Of a stretch of DNA of 64,000 nt, positions 45,243-53,454 are shown in pieces. This DNA comes from Pseudoroseicyclus tamaricis (lineage in GTDB: Bacteria > Pseudomonadota > Alphaproteobacteria > Rhodobacterales > Rhodobacteraceae), in contig NZ_JAAFYS010000004.1 in assembly GCF_012070395.1 (NCBI RefSeq), positions 372,001 through 436,000 on the forward strand, written 5' to 3'. Under the pieces are notes generated by a model. The model was not told the DNA's origin. It did no database searches and saw only the letters and a program-made list of their open reading frames with translations. Every line of letters begins with the position of its first letter. Position 1 is the stretch's first letter. The position numbers were made by a program, and so were the translations under genes.

Positions 45243-45296
45243 GTTCCACTCCTCCCCTAAGATGTTCGCCTATCGGATATAGCTTCGCTGGGCGAA
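45236..45296 (+). promoter_or_regulatory. Divergent promoter region with tandem TTCGC-N3-GCGAA operator, site D
   Basis: TTGACA at 45236-45241 overlaps the iclR start codon and has TAAGAT 16 bases on as -10 for the esterase gene. Twenty-three bases after TTGACA lies TTCGCCTATCGGA (45265-45277), then TTCGCTGGGCGAA (45284-45296, perfect), centres 19 bp apart. The sites also lie 23 bp upstream of iclR on the other strand. Confidence 0.82.
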
Positions 45297-45339
45297 AATA
45301 ATCAACCCCAAAAGAGGGCTGATCCGAGGGAGGAAGAGG

Positions 45340-46005
45340 ATGACGCAAGGCAGCGCACATGAGGGCGCCGGCACTGCTGCGCGGGTCGGCTACGGGCTGG
45401 CCCAGTACGGGGCCGGCTGGGACTCCGCCCAGGCGGTTCTGGTGCTGGTCCACGGACGGGACCGCGAGCCGGAGGAAATGTTCCGCCTGCTGGGCGACTC
45501 TCTGGCCGCGCGGCTCCGCGTCCTCGCGCCCTACACCGAAAGCAAGACGTGGTACCCCGGCCGCTACGATGCGCCGCTCGCCGAGAATGCCGAGGGCGTC
45601 GCCCGCGGGATGGACGAGATCGATGCTGCCTTCCGCCTCGCCGCGGAGCATGGCTTCGGTCCCGAGCGGGTCGTGCTCGCCGGTTTCAGCCAGGGCGGCT
45701 GCCTCGTGACAGAGTACCTCATCGACGGGCGCACGCGCCCCGCGGCCGCGGCGATCTTCACCGGCACCCCGCTGGCGATGACCGGCCGGGGCCTGCCCGA
45801 GCGGGACCTAGCCGAGCTGCCCGTCGTCGTCTCCGGCGGGGCCGCCGATGCCTGGCTGCCACTGGCCGATCTGCTGGCGACGGAGGCCGTGCTGACGCGC
45901 CTCGGCGCGAGCGTGCACCTGGAAATGTTCCCCGACGCGGACCACGTCGTCCGCCCGGCGGAAATAAACCGTCTCAGGGAGCTGGTGGACCAGCTGACAC
46001 CCTGA
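45340..46005 (+). CDS. Phospholipase/carboxylesterase family hydrolase (MhqD-like)
   Basis: Alpha/beta hydrolase of 221 residues of the PF02230 type. The oxyanion region VLVLVHGRDREPEEMFRL, nucleophile motif LAGFSQGGCLV, acid region SGGAADAWLP and His in FPDADHVV give a full triad. Esterases of this group pair with a VOC ring-cleaving dioxygenase in the mhqNOD operon of Bacillus, where they respond to hydroquinone and catechol. The next gene here is such a dioxygenase, 60 bp downstream. Expression is probably under operator D. Confidence 0.88.
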   Translation: MTQGSAHEGAGTAARVGYGLAQYGAGWDSAQAVLVLVHGRDREPEEMFRLLGDSLAARLRVLAPYTESKTWYPGRYDAPLAENAEGVARGMDEIDAAFRLAAEHGFGPERVVLAGFSQGGCLVTEYLIDGRTRPAAAAIFTGTPLAMTGRGLPERDLAELPVVVSGGAADAWLPLADLLATEAVLTRLGASVHLEMFPDADHVVRPAEINRLRELVDQLTP

Positions 46006-46065
46006 CCCTCGCCTCCCCCGAGATTGGCGGGGCGGGGCAAGTTACTAAAGCAGGAGGAGAAACAA

Positions 46066-47088
46066 GTGCCTGAACAACCGAAAACCAACAAGCCGGCCAA
46101 GCGGCTGGACGGCAATCACCACATCACCGGGATCACCGGCGATGTCGTGGCCAACGTCGACTTCTGGTCGCGCATCATGGGTCTGCGCTTCGTCAAGAAG
46201 ACGCTGAACTTCGAGACGACGTTCCGCTACCACACCTACTTCGGCGACACCGACGGCTCGCTCGGCTCCGTCGTGACGTTCCTGGAATTCAACGATGCCC
46301 CGAAGGCCCCGGCCGGCAAGGGCAACCACCACTCCGCCGTCCTGCGCGTGCGCTCCAACGAGGCGCTGGATTTCTGGATGGACCGCCTGACGGACAACCA
46401 GATCTTCTCCGAACTCTACCGTCTCAACCCGACGGTGCCGCGCCGGCTCGTGTTCCACGACTTCGAGGATCACAAGGTCGAGCTGATTGTTTCCGACGCC
46501 GCCGACAAGCCGCTGGCCTTCCCGGCCTCCGACATTCCGCCGGAGTTCCAGATCACCGGCATCGAGGGCATCCGCTCCAACGTCTCCGTGCAGGATCTCA
46601 AGCCCTACGCCGAGCACATGGGCTTCACCTACAACGAGGCCCTGCAGCGCTTCGAGATGGAAGGCGATTCCAAGACGTCGCGCTGGTACACGGCGCCCGT
46701 GCCGGAAGATCTGCCCTTCCAGGAAGCCGCCATCGGCGTCTGGCACCACCTCGCCTTCGACGCCGACGAGGATCTCTCCGGCTGGCGTGACTACTCGGAC
46801 GCCGGCCCCGTGCCGACGACGCCGATCTACGATCACCACGTCTTCGACAGCTGCTACGCGCAGACGCCGGGCGGCATCATCGAGCTGACCTCGAAGGGCC
46901 CCGGCTTCCTCGTCGACCAGCCGAAGGAAGAGCTGGGCGAGCGTCTCGCGCTCTCCAAGCGGGTCGAGCCGCTGCGCGCCCGTCTGGAGCGTGAGCTGAC
47001 GCCGATCGAAAACCCCCGCCGCCCCGACGGCACGCTCAAGACCGAGCCGCCGCTGGATCAGCCGAAGAAGGCCAAGGCGACGCTCTGA
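46066..47088 (+). CDS. Ring-cleaving dioxygenase, VOC superfamily (MhqO-like)
   Basis: A 340-residue protein with two vicinal-oxygen-chelate modules (about 10-155 and 165-310). Metal-ligand positions look intact: DGNHHITGITGD, GVWHHLAFDAD and the final Glu in GGIIELTS. The family includes MhqO, predicted to open hydroquinone-type rings with Fe(II); substrates are mostly unproved. The GTG at 46066 is chosen because AGGAGGA lies 7 bases before it; longer frames add no homology. It follows the MhqD-like esterase in the same direction. Confidence 0.88.
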   Translation: MPEQPKTNKPAKRLDGNHHITGITGDVVANVDFWSRIMGLRFVKKTLNFETTFRYHTYFGDTDGSLGSVVTFLEFNDAPKAPAGKGNHHSAVLRVRSNEALDFWMDRLTDNQIFSELYRLNPTVPRRLVFHDFEDHKVELIVSDAADKPLAFPASDIPPEFQITGIEGIRSNVSVQDLKPYAEHMGFTYNEALQRFEMEGDSKTSRWYTAPVPEDLPFQEAAIGVWHHLAFDADEDLSGWRDYSDAGPVPTTPIYDHHVFDSCYAQTPGGIIELTSKGPGFLVDQPKEELGERLALSKRVEPLRARLERELTPIENPRRPDGTLKTEPPLDQPKKAKATL

Positions 47089-47208
47089 TACTGGCTGGGC
47101 CGGGCGAGAGGACGTCCGGCCCGTCCACCCCGGGAGGGGGTTAATATCAGGATTCGTATCTTCGACATACCGGCAGAAGAGGTCTGACTCTCCCATACCG
47201 GTTTATCG

Positions 47209-47237
47209 TTGACGCAAAGCAGGTGGACGCTTCCAAT
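47209..47237 (+). promoter_or_regulatory. Promoter of the substrate-binding protein gene
   Basis: TTGACG (47209-47214) and TCCAAT (47232-47237) with a 17-bp spacer lie 46 bp before the ATG at 47283. Upstream are two direct copies of CATACCGG at 47166-47173 and 47194-47201, 28 bp apart, possible activator sites. The TTCGC-N3-GCGAA operator is absent here. Confidence 0.55.
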
Positions 47238-47282
47238 CCGAGCGCTCGGGGGAGAGCCACCAATTCAGGGAGGAGACCTAGA

Positions 47283-48611
47283 ATGTCCAAGCTCATTCAG
47301 CCGCGCCGCGGCGTGACGCGTCGGAACTTCATCAAGACCTCGGCCGCAGCCGGGGGGACAGCGGCCGCCGGGCTCTACGCGCCGGCCGTCCATGCGCAGG
47401 AGCGCACGGTCAAGATCGGTTACGTCACCCCGCAATCCGGCCCGCTCGCCGGTTTCGCCGAGGCCGACGACTTCACCATCCAGCAGCTGCAGGAGACCTT
47501 CGCCAACGGTATCGAGGTCAACGGCACGACCTACAACATCGAGGTCATCGTCGCCGACAGCCAGTCGAACCCGAACCGGGCCGCCGAAGTGGCGCTGGAC
47601 CTGATCGTGGATGAAGAGGTCGACCTGATGGTCGTCGCCTCCACGCCCGACACCACCAACCCCGTCTCCACCCAGTGCGAGATCGAGGAGCAGCCCTGCA
47701 TCTCGACCATGGCGCCCTGGGATGCCTGGTATGTCGGCCGTCAGGCCAACCCGGGCGATCCCTCCACCTGGGAGCAGTTCGACTGGACCTACCACTTCTT
47801 CTGGGGCGGCGCCGACTACTACGCCGTGACCCTGAACATGTGGAGCCAGCTGGAGCACGGTGACACGGTCGGCGCCCTGTGGCCGAACGATGCCGACGGC
47901 AACGCCTTCGCCGATCCGAACGCCGGCTTCCCGCCGGTGCTGGAGGCCGCCGGCTACGAGCTGGTCGATCCCGGCCGGTTCCCGAACGGCACCGACAGCT
48001 TCGCCAGCCAGATCGCGACATTCCAGGAGGCCGACATCGACGTGATCACCGGCCTCATGATCCCGCCGGACTTCACCACCTACTGGACCCAGTCGATCCA
48101 GCAGGGCTACAAGCCGAAGATCTGCACGATGGGCCGCGCCATCCTGTTCCCCTCCGCCGTCGAGGCGCTGGGCGACACCGGGCACAACCTGTCCTGCGAG
48201 GTGTGGTGGTCCACGTCCCACCCGTTCACCTCCTCCCTCACCGGCCAGTCCGCGTCGGAGCTGGGCGCGGCCTTCGAGGAGGCCACGGGCCGTCCGTGGA
48301 CGCAGCCGATCGGCTACATCCACGCCCTGTTCGAGGTGGCGCTGAACGTCATCTCACGCGCGGCAGACCCGAAGGATCGCGACGCGATGGTCCAGGCGAT
48401 CGCCGAGACCAACATGGAGACGATCATTGGCCCCGTCGCGTGGAACGGCACCGGCGTGCCGGAGTTCGCGGCCAAGAACGTCTCCACCGCGCCGCTCGTG
48501 GGCGGCCAGTGGCGGCTGAAGGAGGATGGCGACGGCTACGAGATCGTCATCGTCGACAACACCACCTTCCCCGCCATCCCGACCGGCGGCGTGATGGAGC
48601 CGATCACCTGA
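47283..48611 (+). CDS. Branched-chain amino acid-type ABC transporter substrate-binding protein (Tat-exported)
   Basis: Periplasmic binding protein of 442 residues, Peripla_BP_6 type. The N-terminus is a Tat signal (VTRRNFIKTSAAAGGTAAAGLYAPAVHAQ) implying export in folded form. The mature part begins VKIGYVTPQSGPLAGFAEAD and includes ADSQSNPNRAAEVALDLI and DLMVVASTPDTTNPVS. Such LivJ-like proteins often bind aromatic or dicarboxylic acids rather than amino acids. The permease and ATPase genes lie at 52010-55424, separated by the CoA-transferase and the DUF6152/DUF6644 genes. Confidence 0.9.
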   Translation: MSKLIQPRRGVTRRNFIKTSAAAGGTAAAGLYAPAVHAQERTVKIGYVTPQSGPLAGFAEADDFTIQQLQETFANGIEVNGTTYNIEVIVADSQSNPNRAAEVALDLIVDEEVDLMVVASTPDTTNPVSTQCEIEEQPCISTMAPWDAWYVGRQANPGDPSTWEQFDWTYHFFWGGADYYAVTLNMWSQLEHGDTVGALWPNDADGNAFADPNAGFPPVLEAAGYELVDPGRFPNGTDSFASQIATFQEADIDVITGLMIPPDFTTYWTQSIQQGYKPKICTMGRAILFPSAVEALGDTGHNLSCEVWWSTSHPFTSSLTGQSASELGAAFEEATGRPWTQPIGYIHALFEVALNVISRAADPKDRDAMVQAIAETNMETIIGPVAWNGTGVPEFAAKNVSTAPLVGGQWRLKEDGDGYEIVIVDNTTFPAIPTGGVMEPIT

Positions 48612-48714
48612 TCGGGTAGCCCCGTGGCACCGGTCCCGCGCCCCTCGGCGCGGGGCCAACCGCCGCACCTGAATAATTTCAATCTTCTCGGCCATTTGGG
48701 AATATCGCGCGCGC

Positions 48715-48771
48715 TTGACACACTTGGGGAACCCGTCACAATGAAACCCGAAAAAACTTTCGCTGGGCGAA
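48715..48771 (+). promoter_or_regulatory. Promoter with TTCGC-N3-GCGAA operator, site E
   Basis: TTGACA (48715-48720) and CACAAT (16-bp spacer) form a good promoter. A perfect TTCGCTGGGCGAA lies at 48759-48771. A degenerate partner (right half CCGAA) lies at 48740-48752, again 19 bp centre to centre. It precedes the CoA-transferase gene by 125 bp and may drive the whole 48896-56010 operon. Confidence 0.75.
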
Positions 48772-48895
48772 ACGACTGCCAGGGGCAGCGGCACGGTGAG
48801 ACGGGTGTGACGCATGGTCTGCCCCGGATCACGGAGGCTGGGCCCCCGCGGCAGAACGCAAAGACACATGGCCCGAGCGGCCGCAGGAAAGAGCC

Positions 48896-50110
48896 ATGAT
48901 GAACGGAATGCTCAAGAATATAAAAGTGGTCGAGCAGGGGACCTTCATCACCGGCCCCTGCGCGGGGATGATGCTGGCCGATCTCGGCGCCGACGTCGTG
49001 AAGATCGAGTCTCCCAATACGGGGGACCCCTACCGCACCTACCAGGAGGGGCTCTATTCGCCCCACTTCCAGGCCTACAACCGCAACAAGCGCTCCATCG
49101 CCCTCAACCTCAAGGAGGAGGAGGACAAGGCGGTGTTCGAGAAGCTGATCGCCGAGGCCGACGTCTTCATCCAGAACTTCCGGCCCGGCGCGGCCGAGCG
49201 CCTCGGTGCCGGCTACGAGCAGCTCAAGGCGATCAACCCGAACCTCGTCTATTGCTCGATCAACGGGTTCGGCCCCGACGGGCCCTACCGTGACCGCCCG
49301 TCCTACGACAGCGTGGCGCAGGCCCTCTCCGGCTTCCTCGGCATCGTGACCGACCGCGACAACCCGCGCTTCCTCGGCCCGGCGCTGGCCGATGCCATCA
49401 CCGGCATCTACGCCGCCTACGGCATCCTCGGCGGGCTCGTCAGCCGCGGCTCCACCGGCACGGGCGCGCTCATCGAGGTCTCCATGCTGGAGGCGATGAC
49501 GCACTTCGCCATCGAGCCCTTCACGGCGCTCTTCACGCTCGGCCAAGCGCCCAAGGGCCTCGACCGGCCCCGCCTCGCGCAGGCCCATATCCTGCGCACG
49601 AAGGACGACAAGCTCGTCGCGCTGCACCTCTCCAGCCCCGAGAAATTCTGGGACCAGCTCGTCGAGGCGCTCGACGCCGGCTGGATGCACGAGGACGAGC
49701 GCTTCAACACCCGCCTTGCCCGCATCGACAATTACGAGGTGCTCGGCGAGGAGCTGACGAAGATCACGCAGACAAAGACCCGCGATGAATGGGTGGAGAT
49801 CATGGGAGGGTCCGACGTGCCCTTCGCCCCGATCAACGAGGTCGAGGAAGTGGTCGAAGACCCGCAGGTCAAGCACATGGGGCTCATCGTCGATGTGGAG
49901 CCCGATGGCGAGGATGCGGCGGATCATGCGGTCCGCCCGGCCGTGACGATCAACCGGTCGCGCGCCACCTCGATCCGTCCCGCGCCCCGTCTCAATGCCG
50001 ACGGGGACGCAATCCGCCAGAGCCTGCGCGACGGCTCCGGCTGGCCGGCCCTTCAGCCGGCGGCCGGGACCACGCCGGACGGTGCGGCCCAGGCCCGGGA
50101 GAACGTCTGA
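48896..50110 (+). CDS. CaiB/BaiF family (class III) CoA-transferase
   Basis: Moves CoA between carboxylic acids, activating a substrate for further degradation. The 404 residues have the family N-terminus VVEQGTFITGPCAGMMLADLGADVVKIESP, YNRNKRSIALNLK, the FRPGAAERLG segment and ALADAITGIYAAYGILGGL, in which the Asp of LADA is the expected acyl-carrying residue. It is the first gene after operator E and is followed by the membrane module and the Liv permease genes. The acid activated is unknown. Confidence 0.93.
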   Translation: MMNGMLKNIKVVEQGTFITGPCAGMMLADLGADVVKIESPNTGDPYRTYQEGLYSPHFQAYNRNKRSIALNLKEEEDKAVFEKLIAEADVFIQNFRPGAAERLGAGYEQLKAINPNLVYCSINGFGPDGPYRDRPSYDSVAQALSGFLGIVTDRDNPRFLGPALADAITGIYAAYGILGGLVSRGSTGTGALIEVSMLEAMTHFAIEPFTALFTLGQAPKGLDRPRLAQAHILRTKDDKLVALHLSSPEKFWDQLVEALDAGWMHEDERFNTRLARIDNYEVLGEELTKITQTKTRDEWVEIMGGSDVPFAPINEVEEVVEDPQVKHMGLIVDVEPDGEDAADHAVRPAVTINRSRATSIRPAPRLNADGDAIRQSLRDGSGWPALQPAAGTTPDGAAQARENV

Positions 50111-50186
50111 GGAGACCGGACCGGGGACGGGATTACATCGAAACAGCACCTGAGGAGGAAGGTGCGCTTTAGGGAGGAAAAGACTG

Positions 50187-50753
50187 ATGACTTTCGGTTT
50201 GAGGAGACTGGTGAAGACCGCGGCCGTCATGGCCACGGGCCTGAGCCTGAGCGTCGGGAGCGCCGCCTACGCGCACCACTCGTTCGCCATGTTCGACAAC
50301 ACGCAGGTCCGCGTGTTCACCGGCGTGGTGACGCGGATCAACCCCGACGCCAACCACCTGCAGATCTTCTTCGCGCCGCTGAACGACGAGCATACGACCG
50401 TCGTGCGCGATGAGGCGGGCGACCCCATCATCTGGGCCGTCGAGATGGCCGGCTCCGCCCAGGCGGCGGCCGAGGGCATTACGGTGAACAACTTCGCGCC
50501 GGGGACCATCTTCTCCGTCGGCCTCTACCCGCTGCGCAACGGCCAGCCGGGCGGGGACCGCGGGAACATGGGCCTGTGGAAGTGCCCGGCGAACACGCCT
50601 CCGGCCCCCGGCCAGATGTGTGACAGCGTCGACGGCGCCACCCAGCACGGCGAAGGCGAGATCCCGGTCAACGACCTGGAGCTCGATCAGCCCTTCGTGC
50701 CGGGCCAGGACTACACCGAGGACGCCGAGGAGGGTGGCGAGGCCGACGGCTGA
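50187..50753 (+). CDS. Secreted DUF6152-like protein
   Basis: A 188-residue exported protein. The signal peptide ends near AAYAHHS; the mature N-terminus AHHSFAMFDNTQVRVFTGVVTRINPDANHLQIFF is the hallmark of DUF6152, a small periplasmic beta-barrel-like domain of unknown role. The adjacent histidines at the cleaved N-terminus could bind metal. A Cys pair (WKCPANTPPAPGQMC) and an acidic tail follow. It starts 76 bp after the CoA-transferase and leads into two DUF6644-like membrane proteins, a recurrent trio in my recollection of marine genomes. Confidence 0.75.
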   Translation: MTFGLRRLVKTAAVMATGLSLSVGSAAYAHHSFAMFDNTQVRVFTGVVTRINPDANHLQIFFAPLNDEHTTVVRDEAGDPIIWAVEMAGSAQAAAEGITVNNFAPGTIFSVGLYPLRNGQPGGDRGNMGLWKCPANTPPAPGQMCDSVDGATQHGEGEIPVNDLELDQPFVPGQDYTEDAEEGGEADG

Positions 50754-50876
50754 GCCCCACTCCGGGTCTAGGGCCCGCCGCGTCGCAGTTTCGGCCCAGA
50801 CGCGGCGGGCCATCCAGAACAGCTACCCCGACAATCCAGAGCGGGATGATCCACCGACACGCGTTGGGAGGACGAG

Positions 50877-51392
50877 ATGCGTGATTTCATTACCTGGCTG
50901 AGCCTCAGCGACCTCAGCATCGCCATAGGGAGCGCGGGCTGGGCCGTTCCGCTGATCCAGTGCTTCCACATCGTCGCCGTCGGCGCGCTCACCGGCGCCC
51001 TTCTGGTCTTCAACCTCAAGATCGCCGGCCTCTTCGCCAGCGAGGAGCCGCTGCAGGTCGTCTCGAAGCGCTACGAGGGCTGGATCTGGGGCGCCATCAT
51101 CCTGCTCGCTCTGACGGGGGGCCTGCTGATCATCGCCGAGCCGGCGCGTGAGCTGCTGGCCTTCTCCTTCTGGGCGAAGATGACGCTGCTCCTGATCGGC
51201 ATGATCATCGTCGCCTCCTTCCAGCTGCGCATCCGGCGCGGCGCGGGGGCGTGGGGCGAGGGCACGACGGCGCCCGCCGGGGCGCGGCGCCTCGCCGTGG
51301 GCTCCTTCGTGATCTGGGTCTGCATCATGGTGCTCGGCCGCTTCATCGCCTGGGACACGACAATCTGGGGGTCTTGGTCCTTCGCCGCCTGA
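50877..51392 (+). CDS. DUF6644-like four-helix membrane protein, copy 1
   Basis: A 171-residue membrane protein with about four helices: VPLIQCFHIVAVGALTGALLVF (about 23-44), WGAIILLALTGGLLIIAEPA, FWAKMTLLLIGMIIVASF and a C-terminal GSFVIWVCIMVLGRFIAW. A His in the first helix (QCFHIV) and a Lys after the third helix start (WAKM) recur in copy 2 and could bind a heme or quinone; this is inference. RBS GGGAGGA is 6 bases before the ATG. The function is unknown. Confidence 0.75.
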   Translation: MRDFITWLSLSDLSIAIGSAGWAVPLIQCFHIVAVGALTGALLVFNLKIAGLFASEEPLQVVSKRYEGWIWGAIILLALTGGLLIIAEPARELLAFSFWAKMTLLLIGMIIVASFQLRIRRGAGAWGEGTTAPAGARRLAVGSFVIWVCIMVLGRFIAWDTTIWGSWSFAA

Positions 51393-51419
51393 GGCGAGGA
51401 CAAGGGAGGAAACAGGCAG

Positions 51420-51995
51420 ATGGACTTTTACGCACTCTTCCAGTGGCTCGAGAATTCCGACGTCGGCGCGTGGATGCGCGACTCGGTCTACGCGCTGCCC
51501 TTCATCAACGCGCTGCACGTCGTCTCCGTCGTGGTGCTCTTCGGCTCGCTCATCACGGTCGACCTGCGGCTGATCGGGGTCCTGGCGCGCACCCGCACCT
51601 TCACGCGCGTTTCGCAGGAGCTGCTGCGCTTCACCTGGGTCGGCTTCGCGGGCGCGCTGATCTCGGGCCTGCTGATGCTGACGGCCAACGCGACCGAGTT
51701 CTACGTGAACAAGATCTTCTGGTTCAAGATGGGCACCATCGTGCTCGCCGGGCTGAACATGATGTTCTTCGAGCTGCGCACCATGAAGACCGTCTCCCAC
51801 TGGGATGCCACCTGCCCGCCGCCCGACAGGGCGCGGCTGGCCGGCGTGCTCTCCATCTCGCTGTGGACGGCGGTGATCTTCCTCGGCCGCTGGATCGGCT
51901 ACACGAAAGGCTTCGATTTCGACGCGCCAATCGACATCGACCTTGATAACCTGATGTTCTCGATGCTCGCCGCCGGCGGCTTCGGGGCGGCCTGA
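51420..51995 (+). CDS. DUF6644-like four-helix membrane protein, copy 2
   Basis: A 191-residue paralogue of the preceding protein. The first helix carries FINALHVVSVVVLFGSLITVDLRLIG (His at the same place), the second is a LLMLTANATEF-type helix, then FWFKMGTIVLAGLNMMFFEL and WTAVIFLGRWIGY, each aligning with copy 1 (FWAKM, LGRFIAW). The N-terminus DFYALFQWLENSDVGAWMRDS is soluble. A pair of such proteins could form a heterodimer, like small cytochrome b subunits. It precedes livG by 14 bp, so it is cotranscribed with the transporter. Confidence 0.75.
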   Translation: MDFYALFQWLENSDVGAWMRDSVYALPFINALHVVSVVVLFGSLITVDLRLIGVLARTRTFTRVSQELLRFTWVGFAGALISGLLMLTANATEFYVNKIFWFKMGTIVLAGLNMMFFELRTMKTVSHWDATCPPPDRARLAGVLSISLWTAVIFLGRWIGYTKGFDFDAPIDIDLDNLMFSMLAAGGFGAA

Positions 51996-52009
51996 GAAAA
52001 GGGGGGCAC

Positions 52010-52744
52010 ATGCTTCTTCAGCTGACGGGCGTCAACAAGCGCTTCGGCGCCGTCGTCGCCGCCGACGATGTCACCATGCATGTCGAGAAGGGCGAGGCGC
52101 TGGGCATCATCGGCGCCAACGGCGCCGGCAAGTCGAGCCTGTTCAACCTGTGCACGGGCGTGCTCAAGGCGGATTCGGGGGAGATCAAGTTCCACGGGCA
52201 CGACGTGACCCGCGCCTCCGTGCGCGAGCGCTGCCGCGAGGGCATGGGCCGGTCCTTCCAGATCCCCAAGCCGTTCGAGAGCCTGACGGTCTTCGAGAAC
52301 CTGCTCACCGCCGCCGAGTTCGGCTGCAAGGACGATCGCCGCTCCATCGGCGAGACGGCCCGCATCCTCGAGATCACGGGCCTCGCCGACAAGGCCAACA
52401 CCGAGGCCGGCAAGCTCACCCTGCTCAACCGCAAGCGGCTGGAGCTGGCCCGCGCGCTGGCCACCACGCCCGACCTGCTTCTGCTCGACGAGATCGCCGG
52501 CGGCCTGACGGAGGGCGAGTGCCACGAGCTGGTGGAGCTCATCAAGGATCTCAACGCGCAGGGCGTCACCATCGTCTGGATCGAGCACATCGTGCACGCG
52601 CTGCTCTCCGTCGTCTCCCGCCTCATCGTGCTGGAGCGCGGCAAGATCATCGCGCAGGGCGAGCCCAAGGCCGTGATGAACGACCCGGAGGTGAAGCGCT
52701 CCTACCTCGGCATCGACGACGACATGGACGAGGAGGTCGCCTGA
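52010..52744 (+). CDS. livG: LivG-type ABC transporter ATP-binding protein
   Basis: ATPase subunit of a branched-chain amino acid-type importer, 244 residues. Walker A GANGAGKSSLFN lies near residue 37-48 and Walker B LLLLDEIAGGL near 160. The ABC signature is unusual: LTLLNRKRLELARAL instead of an LSGGQ-like LSYGQQR, a degenerate form seen in part of this subfamily. The C-terminal acidic tail DDDMDEEVA is short. Its stop overlaps the livF start by one base. Confidence 0.93.
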   Translation: MLLQLTGVNKRFGAVVAADDVTMHVEKGEALGIIGANGAGKSSLFNLCTGVLKADSGEIKFHGHDVTRASVRERCREGMGRSFQIPKPFESLTVFENLLTAAEFGCKDDRRSIGETARILEITGLADKANTEAGKLTLLNRKRLELARALATTPDLLLLDEIAGGLTEGECHELVELIKDLNAQGVTIVWIEHIVHALLSVVSRLIVLERGKIIAQGEPKAVMNDPEVKRSYLGIDDDMDEEVA

Positions 52745-53454
52745 TGGCGCTGCTTGAAACCCACGAAATCGAGGTCTTCTACGGCGACTTCCAGGCCGTC
52801 TTCGGCATCGACGTCTCGGTGGAGGAGGGCGAGACCGTCGCCATCATCGGCGCCAACGGCGCCGGGAAGAGCTCCTTCCTCAACGCGCTCGCCGGCATCA
52901 CGCCGTCGAAGCCCGATGCCATCACCCTCGACGGCAAGCCCGTCGGTGGCACCCCGGCCTACGAGATGGTCAAGAAGGGCATCGCCCTCGTCCCCGAGGG
53001 GCGCAAGCTCTACCCCTCGCTGACGGTGGAGGAGAACCTGCTCATCGGCGCCGACGGCAAGACGGTCGACCGGGGCTGGAACCTCGACGAGATCTACCGC
53101 CTCTTCCCGATCCTGAAGGAGCGCGCCAAGCAGATGTCGACCACCCTCTCGGGCGGTCAGCAGCAGCAGGTCTCCATCGGGCGGGCGCTGATGGCCAACC
53201 CCAAGGTGCTGCTCTGCGACGAGATCAGCCTCGGCCTCGCCCCCACCATCGTGAAGGACGTCTACGCCGCGGTGAAGGAGATCCAGGCCCGCGGCACCAC
53301 GGTCCTGCTCGTCGAGCAGGATCTCTCCGCCGCCCTCGGTGCCGCCGACCGGGTCTATTGCTTCATGGAAGGCCGCGTCACGCTGACGGGCCGCCCGGAC
53401 GAGCTGACGAAAGACCAGATCCAGCACGCCTATTTCGGAATGAGCGACGCATGA
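52744..53454 (+). CDS. livF: LivF-type ABC transporter ATP-binding protein
   Basis: Second ATPase of the importer, 236 residues. Walker A GANGAGKSSFLNALAG, the Q-loop region VPEGRKLYPSLTVEENL, the standard signature TLSGGQQQQVSIGRAL, Walker B VLLCDEISLGLAP and the H-loop position, which reads LLVEQDL, are all present. The start at 52744 shares a base with the livG stop, and the stop overlaps livH by 4 bp (ATGA). With livG it powers uptake of the ligand caught by the 47283-48611 protein. Confidence 0.94.
   Translation: MALLETHEIEVFYGDFQAVFGIDVSVEEGETVAIIGANGAGKSSFLNALAGITPSKPDAITLDGKPVGGTPAYEMVKKGIALVPEGRKLYPSLTVEENLLIGADGKTVDRGWNLDEIYRLFPILKERAKQMSTTLSGGQQQQVSIGRALMANPKVLLCDEISLGLAPTIVKDVYAAVKEIQARGTTVLLVEQDLSAALGAADRVYCFMEGRVTLTGRPDELTKDQIQHAYFGMSDA

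Noticed and set aside
47143-47170. TTCGTATCTTCGA/TTCGACATACCGG as a sixth regulon operator
   Set aside because: The half-sites do not pair as TTCGC-N3-GCGAA and the spacing is not 19 bp.
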